From Holosporales bacterium (GTDB lineage: Bacteria > Pseudomonadota > Alphaproteobacteria > RUG11792), in the NCBI GenBank assembly GCA_031286725.1, contig JAITTR010000083.1, positions 1 to 15,881 of the forward strand: a stretch of DNA of 15,881 bases, in the 5' to 3' direction. This document shows, in pieces, positions 1 to 5,480 of this stretch (the stretch's first letter is position 1; each line of letters starts with the position of its first letter). Position numbers and translations under genes: made by a program. Below the pieces are notes generated by a model. That model saw only the letters and a list, made by a program, of their open reading frames with translations, had not been told where the DNA came from and did no database searches.

Positions 1-131
1 GTATCCTAAATATATAGGCGAGGAGTTGGTCGCCTATATTAAACCCAATCAATATTTAAGACTTAATAGTCTAAAGACGAGTTTTGAATATTCTAAACAA
101 TCAATCTTTAATTTTTAAAGGAGAAAATACA
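1..131 (+). repeat. Leader of dispersed small-gene family, copy A
   Basis: This is the 5' leader of the small gene starting at 132. Positions 51-140 match 12896-12985 without gaps, with 8 mismatches by my count. The last 50 bases are also recognisable on the minus strand at 4570-4620. A 10-bp hairpin (arms 12-21 and 30-39, loop GGAGTTGG at 22-29) lies near its left end; the loop is kept in the second copy although the stem is not. A second small hairpin (AGACT/AGTCT) is at 59-72. The window starts at base 1, so the true left boundary is unknown. The function is not known; a transcribed regulatory leader or part of a mobile or duplicated unit are both possible. Confidence 0.7.
106..120 (+). 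promoter_or_regulatory. Hairpin overlapping the ribosome binding site, copy A
   Basis: CTTTAA (106-111) pairs with TTAAAG (115-120) around a TTT loop. The right arm contains the first four bases of the Shine-Dalgarno sequence AAAGGAG (117-123), which lies 8 bases before the ATG at 132. The same hairpin recurs at 12951-12965, where one A-T pair has become C-G. The stem is weak, so a temperature- or ligand-sensitive translational switch is only a hypothesis. Confidence 0.45.
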
Positions 132-431
132 ATGATTTATGTAACAAAGGAAATATCTATTTCTGAAATTATTTTAAAAGATAAGAGGCGAAAAATGGAC
201 TTAGATAATTCGTACTACAGTAAAAGAGAAGATAAATTAACGTCTACAAGATCTTTAGATACTATTCATAATAGCGCAACAAAAAAGTCTATGTTTAAGA
301 TGCTTACGATAAAATGGCCATTAACTAAACGTAAAGGATTACTTTGGACGAGAATCCGGCCACCTCCGAAACTTTATCACAAACATTTACTTAAACTTTT
401 CGAAATTTTAATTGTAAGAAACAGCTCGTAA
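132..431 (+). CDS. Hypothetical small basic protein, intact copy A (99 aa)
   Basis: I do not recognise this family. The protein is rich in Lys and Arg, with no signal peptide or membrane segment. The ATG at 132 is chosen because it has a strong AAAGGAG 8 bases upstream and is the position aligned in all three copies; an upstream TTG at 84 lies inside the leader. Residues 1-22 (MIYVTKEI then IILKDK) match the minus-strand copy at 4569 (MLYVGKEI, IILKDK). The motif KGLLWTRIRPP near residues 68-78 matches KALLRTRIHSP there. The segment DNSYYS (from residue 25) matches the frameshifted copy at 13006. It is the only undisturbed member of the family in the window. It could be a living small gene, or a remnant whose frame happens to survive. 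Confidence 0.5.
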   Translation: MIYVTKEISISEIILKDKRRKMDLDNSYYSKREDKLTSTRSLDTIHNSATKKSMFKMLTIKWPLTKRKGLLWTRIRPPPKLYHKHLLKLFEILIVRNSS

Positions 432-519
432 ATAAAAACGAATTTGTTAAGGTATTCCAAAAGACTATGATACGAGCGGATTAAGAGCTCTACCAATTTA
501 ATAAACTCATATTATCAAG

Positions 520-1827
520 CTACAGCGGAAGCGTTACGATAAAACATGCTCCTTTGTAGACTTTTGAATTATGTGCGGTTATTTCTCCTCCGTGATCTAT
601 TATTGCATCTCTAGCGACGCTTAAGCCTAAGCCAACGTTTGCGGTTTTGTTTTGAGTCCTTGCCATATTCTCACTGAAAAAAGGAGAAAATATAGCGTCT
701 AAAATCTCGTCTCGTATTCCAGAGCCGTCGTCTTCTAAGATAATTTCTAGCGTGTTTTCAAGTTTTGTAAACTTTATATATAAAGTTGTCGCGTATTTTT
801 TGGAATTTGAGACAATATTCGAAAAAGCTCGCTTTAGAGAAACGTATTTCATTAATATTTCCATTCGTTTATCTCCTTCGATATGTATGCAAAAATTTGA
901 AGAATTGTAATCTTTGGAAATTTCAAAAAATAAAGAAAAAAGATTCCTTGAACTAAAAGCTTCTTTTAATTGCTCGCTCGCATGCAACGTAAAGCTTCGC
1001 GTTATTTCTATCATCATGTTCACGTCTTGCTTTAACCCCAAAACCTCCGGAGTCTTGGGCATTAAAGACAGCTGTAGTTCCATTTTCGTAAGAGGAGTTT
1101 TTAAATCATGGGAGACGCCGGCAAGAGTTTTTAGTTTATTATTTAGCAACTTTCTAAAGTTAGATTTCATTTCACAAAATGCGACTCCGGCCATTTTTAT
1201 TTCTTTTGCTCCTTCCGGAACAAAATTATTTGTATCGATTCCTTTTCCGAACTGTTCCGCCGCTTTCGCTAGTCTTTTCATAGGGCGAATTTGATTCTTA
1301 AGAAAAATAAAAGCTATTATAAGCAATACTATAGAAGAAGCTATTCCCCACCCTAAAACTATTGGAACAATTCGTGTGTATAATTTCTGTTTTTTAAAAT
1401 ATAGTTTATAAATATCGTTTTTATTATTAGATTGCAAAAATACCGCTATATCTTTATTTATAGGTTTTATATAAAAATCAGACAATTCTTTTTTTATTAA
1501 AGAATTTCTAAATATTCGATATATTTTTGTTCTTTTCGCTAAGCCTGTTTTTCTTAATTTAGAATTTTTTAAAACGAAAATACTTATATCAAAACTTTCC
1601 TTTATAGACTCAACAATACTTCCCTCGTATGAGTTGTCTAAGGCTTTTTGTATAACTTTAATATCCCCGGCTACTTGATCGGAAATATTGCCTATAACCC
1701 TATCAGTATACTTCCCGAAAAAAACGATGCCAAATATAAGCTGGGATAAAACGACTGGAGCGATTAATATCGTAAAAAATCTCGAAGAGATGCTTTTTGG
1801 CAATATTTTTTTGACAACGCGAATCAT
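520..1827 (-). CDS. EnvZ-like membrane sensor histidine kinase
   Basis: Inner-membrane two-component sensor kinase that autophosphorylates on His and passes phosphate to a response regulator. The 435 residues show a first membrane segment at about 17-38, an external loop to about 152, a second membrane segment at about 153-176 and a HAMP linker after RPMKRL. The dimerisation/phosphoacceptor motif is AGVSHDLKTPLTKM, with His240. ATP-binding boxes follow: N box near SNIVSNSKKYA (Asn337/Asn341), G1 EDDGSGI (366-371), an F-box-like FSPFF and G2 GLGLSVA (399-405). The VSHDLKTPLT H-box and overall length fit alphaproteobacterial EnvZ/OmpB-type kinases. No response regulator gene is adjacent, so its partner is unknown. 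It is divergent from the CtpA-type protease gene with 88 bases between them, which may hold both promoters. Confidence 0.85.
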   Translation of the reverse strand: MIRVVKKILPKSISSRFFTILIAPVVLSQLIFGIVFFGKYTDRVIGNISDQVAGDIKVIQKALDNSYEGSIVESIKESFDISIFVLKNSKLRKTGLAKRTKIYRIFRNSLIKKELSDFYIKPINKDIAVFLQSNNKNDIYKLYFKKQKLYTRIVPIVLGWGIASSIVLLIIAFIFLKNQIRPMKRLAKAAEQFGKGIDTNNFVPEGAKEIKMAGVAFCEMKSNFRKLLNNKLKTLAGVSHDLKTPLTKMELQLSLMPKTPEVLGLKQDVNMMIEITRSFTLHASEQLKEAFSSRNLFSLFFEISKDYNSSNFCIHIEGDKRMEILMKYVSLKRAFSNIVSNSKKYATTLYIKFTKLENTLEIILEDDGSGIRDEILDAIFSPFFSENMARTQNKTANVGLGLSVARDAIIDHGGEITAHNSKVYKGACFIVTLPL

Positions 1828-1873
1828 ATTGTTAAATTAATTTATTTATCTGATAAAACGACTTGTATCCTAA

Positions 1874-1879
1874 TATAAT
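1874..1879 (+). promoter_or_regulatory. Possible -10 box for the protease operon
   Basis: A perfect TATAAT lies in the 88-base gap between the divergent kinase and protease genes and would start transcription about 30 bases before the ATG at 1916. No good -35 box is seen 16-18 bases upstream. In an AT-rich gap this motif can occur by chance. Confidence 0.3.
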
Positions 1880-1915
1880 AGAGCCTTATATAAAAACGTA
1901 AAATTAATTTCTATT

Positions 1916-3094
1916 ATGCAAAAATCATTATTTTTGTTGACTCTCGCAATTCCTTTTGTTTTGACTTCTTGTAAAGAAGAAAAAAGAAAAGTAGATTTGT
2001 CTATTGACGCGATGACTACGGGCAATCTAATAAAAGACATTATAGAGGAAATAAGAAACAATTACGTAGACGAAATAACTAAGGAAAAACTAGAAGAAGG
2101 AGCAATTAACGGAATGTTATCGTTTTTGGACGATCACTCTATGTATATAAGCCAAGACGAGTTTGACTCGTTTAATAAAGTCACTAGGGGAATATTTCTA
2201 GGGGTTGGAATAGAAATAAAACAGTTGAAAGACGGCATAGAAATAGTTTCTATAATTGACGATAGCCCAGCTATGAACGCCGGTTTACAGATTTCGGATA
2301 TCATAACTCAAATAGACGGAAAGGACATCAGCTGTCTTGCAATGAAAGAAATTATATCGAAACTTAGTTCTGATTCAGCTTTGAAAGTACGGCTTTCCAT
2401 AGTTAGAAATAAAAATGAAAAATTTGAAATTGATTTGAAGAAATCAATTATTCAAATACAGAGCGCAAAGTTGAGTTTTATTTCAGATATCGCGGTTATA
2501 AAAATTAGTCATTTTAACGAGGGAACAGTCGTTGGAGTAACTGACTCCATAAAGAAATTGATTAAAAATAAATCGACGGGGGTTATTTTAGATTTGAGAA
2601 ACAATCCGGGAGGAATTTTGGAACAAGCGATAGACGTTTGCGCTCTTTTCCTAGCCCATGGAAAAATCGTTGAATTTCGATCCAGACATACTGAAGATTC
2701 GAGGGTAGTTTATGCCAAAGACGTTGATCTTTTAAACGGTCTTCCTATGGCTATTATTATCGATTCGAATACGGCTTCCGGAGCAGAGCTTGTAGCTGCG
2801 GCTCTTGGAGAAAACAAAAGAGCGATTATCATCGGCGAAAAATCGTATGGAAAAGGCTCTCTTCAAACTATCATCCCAATTCCTGGAAGAGGCGCGATGA
2901 AATTGACTACGGCTTATTTTATCAGTCCTAACGGCAATAATATCAATCAAGCCGGAGTTTCTCCAGATATAGAAATAGCGGAAGATATGACGTATAAAAA
3001 ATTGGGAACCTCCGTTGATTCGGTTGTTCAAAGAGCTATCGATCTTCTCCATGGAATTTCCGTATTAAATGTTGTTCAGAAAAAAGCGGAATAA
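1916..3094 (+). CDS. ctpA: Carboxyl-terminal processing protease, S41 family, lipoprotein
   Basis: Periplasmic serine protease that trims or degrades envelope proteins from their C-termini. Residues 1-19 are a lipoprotein signal (hydrophobic run, then LTSC with Cys19), so the enzyme is probably lipid-anchored in the envelope. An N-terminal helical region (about 35-88) precedes a PDZ domain (about 92-165; GVGIEI, SPAMNAGLQISDII). The S41 core carries LDLRNNPGG (225-233), the nucleophile Ser288 in TASGAE and the general base Lys313 in SYGKG. The Ser-Lys spacing of 25 equals that of E. coli Prc (Ser452/Lys477). The 392-residue length is normal for short CtpA proteins. No clear Shine-Dalgarno precedes the ATG. 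The next gene starts one base after its stop, so the two form an operon. The Cys19 anchor is less usual than a plain signal peptide. Confidence 0.9.
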   Translation: MQKSLFLLTLAIPFVLTSCKEEKRKVDLSIDAMTTGNLIKDIIEEIRNNYVDEITKEKLEEGAINGMLSFLDDHSMYISQDEFDSFNKVTRGIFLGVGIEIKQLKDGIEIVSIIDDSPAMNAGLQISDIITQIDGKDISCLAMKEIISKLSSDSALKVRLSIVRNKNEKFEIDLKKSIIQIQSAKLSFISDIAVIKISHFNEGTVVGVTDSIKKLIKNKSTGVILDLRNNPGGILEQAIDVCALFLAHGKIVEFRSRHTEDSRVVYAKDVDLLNGLPMAIIIDSNTASGAELVAAALGENKRAIIIGEKSYGKGSLQTIIPIPGRGAMKLTTAYFISPNGNNINQAGVSPDIEIAEDMTYKKLGTSVDSVVQRAIDLLHGISVLNVVQKKAE

Positions 3095-3095
3095 A

Positions 3096-3911
3096 ATGAA
3101 ACGAAATATTGTAATTATATTCTTTGTTTCATCTATAGCGCTGTTTATTTATACAAGATATAAGGAAAACTCTAATATAATCGAGGCTGATAATATCGAT
3201 ATAGTCGTGAGTGAACTAGAAAAGCGCAATGAAAAATCTCTGGTAGTTTTTGATTGTGATGATGTCCTTATAAGGTTCAAAGATAAGATATTGAACTATC
3301 GCAACAGATTTTATCTAAAAACCTGGATTATTATGAATTATTTTCTAATAGATAAAAAACTTAAAGATGATCTCTATAGCATAGTGTGTTTATCTGCGGA
3401 ACCTGAATATGTCAACTCCAAGATGCCTAAAATTGTTAAGTCTTTGCAAAATAGATTTGTAAAGACTGTCGTCTTAACGTCAACTAATACAGGAGAATTA
3501 GGCAGAATCCCAGATATGGTCGATTGGCGAATAAAGACTTTAAAAAAGATGGGCTACTATTTTGGCAAAGGCTGGGAAGATCTCGAAAGCATAAAGTTTA
3601 CTAACCTAAGAAAAAATAATCGCATCCCAGAATATAAAGACGGGATTTTGTTTGCATGCTCTTTAAAAAAATCCGTCGTATTAAATTCTTTTCTTGAAAC
3701 CACGAAATTTAAACCAAACAAAATAATTTTTATTGACGATAGAAAAGACCATCTAATAGACGTCGGAATTTTAGCGAAAAAGTTAAATATAGATTATATC
3801 GGTATAAATTATATAGAATCGGAAAAGTCTAACTCTAATTCGGAATTTTCAATAAAAAAAGCTTTTTCGCAATTGAACAAATTGCGAAAAAACCATGTCT
3901 GGACAAAATAA
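3096..3911 (+). CDS. DUF2608 family protein, HAD-like fold, membrane-anchored
   Basis: Member of DUF2608, a family common in intracellular bacteria and of unproven function. The fold is that of HAD phosphatases. The 271 residues begin with a hydrophobic stretch (about 4-20) that would be a signal anchor, placing the domain outside the cytoplasm. HAD motif I is FDCDDVL (Asp53, Asp55), motif II is the Thr/Ser in VVLTSTNTG (about 128-130), and the terminal acidic motif is FIDDRKDHL (Asp214, Asp215). The segment KDGILFACSLKKSVVLNSFL is typical of the family. The ATG at 3096 is preferred over an upstream in-frame codon because it directly follows the protease stop and exposes the hydrophobic start. 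Co-transcription with the envelope protease fits a role outside the cytoplasm; the substrate is unknown. Its last codons contain a 12-bp hairpin. Confidence 0.8.
   Translation: MKRNIVIIFFVSSIALFIYTRYKENSNIIEADNIDIVVSELEKRNEKSLVVFDCDDVLIRFKDKILNYRNRFYLKTWIIMNYFLIDKKLKDDLYSIVCLSAEPEYVNSKMPKIVKSLQNRFVKTVVLTSTNTGELGRIPDMVDWRIKTLKKMGYYFGKGWEDLESIKFTNLRKNNRIPEYKDGILFACSLKKSVVLNSFLETTKFKPNKIIFIDDRKDHLIDVGILAKKLNIDYIGINYIESEKSNSNSEFSIKKAFSQLNKLRKNHVWTK
3863..3891 (+). other. 12-bp perfect hairpin at the end of the DUF2608 gene
   Basis: Arms 3863-3874 (TTTTTCGCAATT) and 3880-3891 are exact complements around a 5-base loop, inside the coding sequence 20 bases before the stop. No T-run follows on either strand, so it is not a textbook terminator. 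It may still slow transcription or protect the transcript end. Confidence 0.5.
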
Positions 3912-4344
3912 ATACACTTTTAGTACAATCCGCCTGGGAGCCTTGAGAAGGTTCGCTCTAATCCCATTTTGGTATCTTTGGCCTATCACTGAATTTTATT
4001 GAGATTAGGAAAAGACTTATTGTTTGCATTTATTAAAATGATTCCCAATCAAACAGCCTAGCGTAAATCTTGATTGGAAGAGGAGAACTCTCTCTAAATT
4101 AGTTAAAAAAGGCCTTTGTAGGTTATTCTAAGAGAGTTAACCCAATCACGCGGACACTTTTGTTCCCCCAATTTAGGTCTATATATTCCTATATGTCAGA
4201 GTATTTCCTAATCGTTTGATTAAAGACTGTCAAGCGACAGCATTAAAATAACTTAACTATGTTCTTAATATCAAACTATGAAAAATAGTATCTTCCTAAA
4301 ACTTTTCAAGAAAATCTTCCAAGGCTGAAAGTTTCGCAACAAAA
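3912..4344. other. Gene-free region with several inverted repeats
   Basis: No convincing reading frame is seen. Three perfect inverted repeats are visible: CCAATCAA at 4045-4052 with 4070-4077 (8 bp, 17-base loop), AACTCTCT at 4086-4093 with 4131-4138 (8 bp, 37-base loop) and CTGTC at 4227-4231 with 4236-4240 (5 bp, 4-base loop). The loop of the second holds the palindrome AAAGGCCTTT. I find no tRNA T-arm or known RNA motif. A short plus-strand frame just after the DUF2608 stop (from about 3910, to a TGA near 4000) is unrecognised. The region may be decayed sequence. Confidence 0.4.
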
Positions 4345-4569
4345 CTATTTCAACATTAGTATTGCCCAAAACCTTGAATATCGTTGCATCCAGAATAAAA
4401 CGGGTGAATGGATTCTAGTTCTTAGTAATGCTTTGCTTTTGATTAATTTAATGAGCACTATGTTAATATATTTTTCATTAAGCTGAGGCCATACTTTCTC
4501 TTATTTTCCTCGCAATTTATCCTTTAAAATAATTCCATAAACAGGTATTTCTTTACCTACATAAAGCAT
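4345..4569 (-). pseudogene. Broken copy C of the small basic protein family
   Basis: Minus-strand relative of the gene at 132. The ATG at 4569 has AAAAGGAG at 4578-4585. The first 22 codons read MLYVGKEIPVYG then IILKDKLRGK and meet a TAA (4501-4503). The same frame then continues for 51 codons to a TAG (4345-4347) and still encodes KALLRTRIHSP and a C-terminal FWAILML. These align without gaps with KGLLWTRIRPP and LFEILIV of copy A. One in-frame stop therefore separates two conserved parts, and the middle is shorter than in copy A. A pseudogene is the simplest reading; a 22-residue peptide or stop-codon readthrough cannot be excluded. Confidence 0.6.
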
Positions 4570-4620
4570 TGTGTGTTCTCCTTTTAAAATTAAAGATTGA
4601 TTATAGAATATTAAAAACTT
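4570..4620 (-). repeat. Partial leader of the small-gene family, copy C
   Basis: On the minus strand the 50 bases before the ATG at 4569 carry AATATTCT, TCAATCTTTAATTTT and AAAAGGAG in the same order and nearly the same spacing as the leaders at 81-131 and 12926-12976. Similarity fades further upstream. The ribosome-site hairpin (4581-4595) carries an A-A mismatch in the stem here, in line with decay. Confidence 0.55.
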
Positions 4621-4703
4621 TTCATTCATAAATAACCTTAATATTAATGGAAGGATATGTAAGTTATAGTCAATGCTGGCAAAAAGAGTTAGGAGGCTGA
4701 GAA

Positions 4704-4719
4704 TATAATATGTTATAAT
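4704..4719 (+). promoter_or_regulatory. Possible promoter of the rpmH operon
   Basis: Two perfect -10 boxes (TATAAT at 4704-4709 and 4714-4719) lie 35-50 bases before the rpmH ATG. No good -35 hexamer is seen at the right distance for either. This is the only spacing upstream of the six-gene plus-strand operon, so a promoter should be here. Confidence 0.4.
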
Positions 4720-4753
4720 TCAAAAAGGTTGTTTTTATTCTGTTTGCAAAATT

Positions 4754-4888
4754 ATGAGACGCACTTATCAGCCAAGCAATTTAGTCAGAAAAAGGAGGCA
4801 TGGGTTCAGGAGTCGGATGGCGACTGTTGGTGGAAGAAGAGTATTGTCCGCTAGAAGGGGCAAAGGAAAGAAAAAATTGAGCGCATAA
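4754..4888 (+). CDS. rpmH: Ribosomal protein bL34
   Basis: A 44-residue, strongly basic protein of the large ribosomal subunit, too short for many gene finders. The sequence has the family hallmarks MRRTYQPSN at the start, RRHGFRSRM in the middle and the Arg/Lys-rich KGKKKLSA end, at the normal length. It binds 23S rRNA. It is first in the operon, and the rnpA start is one base after its stop, the near-universal rpmH-rnpA order. No clear Shine-Dalgarno precedes the ATG. Confidence 0.97.
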   Translation: MRRTYQPSNLVRKRRHGFRSRMATVGGRRVLSARRGKGKKKLSA

Positions 4889-4889
4889 T

Positions 4890-5249
4890 TTGAAAACGCA
4901 ACGCATTCCTTGTACTATAAAGAAAAGATCTGAGTTTGTGAGGATATGCGAATTAGGGTCTTGGGCGAAAACTTATCTTATTTCCGTTGCATGCTATTCC
5001 TTGGGAAAGGATTCGTCAGTCGGATATACCGCTAGCAAAAAGATTGGAAAAGCGGTAAAAAGAAATAAGGCGAAAAGAAGAATGAGGAGTCTTGTTCGGG
5101 AAATGGCAGGAGAGTTTGAGGTTGGAAGTAGTTTTGTTTTCGTTGCAAATTTAAATACGGTAAATTGTAAATTTTCTGCTCTCAAATCTGATTTTTTGTA
5201 TTGCATTAAAAAATCTATGAAAAGGGCTAAAAGAAATGAAAATTGTTAA
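4890..5249 (+). CDS. rnpA: Ribonuclease P protein component
   Basis: Protein subunit of RNase P, which helps the catalytic RNA bind and cut 5' leaders from precursor tRNAs. The 119 residues contain IKKRSEFVRI near the start (about 10-19), the substrate-binding region, and the RNR signature KKIGKAVKRNKAKRRMR at about 50-66. The start is TTG at 4890: the next usable start would delete the conserved N-terminal KKRSEF motif. There is no well-placed Shine-Dalgarno, so translation is probably coupled to rpmH. The 3' end overlaps yidD by 14 bases. The C-terminal Lys/Arg-rich tail is ordinary. Confidence 0.95.
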   Translation: MKTQRIPCTIKKRSEFVRICELGSWAKTYLISVACYSLGKDSSVGYTASKKIGKAVKRNKAKRRMRSLVREMAGEFEVGSSFVFVANLNTVNCKFSALKSDFLYCIKKSMKRAKRNENC

Positions 5250-5463
5250 TGAGTTTTTTATTTTTCTTATAAGATTATATCAAATAATTTTTTCCTTTAA
5301 AAAGCCATGCTGTAGATTTTATCCTACATGTTCCGTATACGCTATTCAGGCGATAAGAAAATACGGAGCGTCAAAAGGAATTTTGCTTGTTATAAAAAGA
5401 ATTATGCGTTGTAGGCCTGGGATTGGAAAAAATAAAAACTTTGGATACGATCCCGTCCCATAA
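5236..5463 (+). CDS. yidD: Membrane protein insertion efficiency factor YidD
   Basis: Small membrane-associated protein that aids insertion of inner-membrane proteins together with YidC. The 75 residues have an amphipathic or hydrophobic start (about 5-20), the signature CCRFYPTCSVYAIQAI (25-40; Cys25, Cys26, Cys32), a basic RIMRCRPG segment with Cys59, and the family-typical end GYDPVP. The ATG at 5236 lies within the 3' end of rnpA (14-base overlap). An AAAGGG-like site lies shortly upstream. It stands between rnpA and yidC, the standard place. Confidence 0.95.
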   Translation: MKIVNEFFIFLIRLYQIIFSFKKPCCRFYPTCSVYAIQAIRKYGASKGILLVIKRIMRCRPGIGKNKNFGYDPVP

Positions 5464-5480
5464 GTTAAGGAGTTTTTAAT

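Noticed and set aside
84..131. An upstream TTG start extending the first small gene by 16 residues
   Set aside because: The extension lies in the conserved non-coding leader, and the ATG at 132 has the strong ribosome site and is aligned in all three copies.
470..510. tRNA-like GGTAGAGC on the minus strand
   Set aside because: No acceptor stem, anticodon arm or T-arm (GTTCGA) can be placed around it.
914..1294. A 126-codon open frame on the plus strand
   Set aside because: It is antisense to the sensor kinase H-box and HAMP region and shows no family features.
4500..4753. Replication origin next to rpmH
   Set aside because: rpmH often neighbours oriC and dnaA, but I see no DnaA box cluster (TTATCCACA type) and no dnaA or dnaN.
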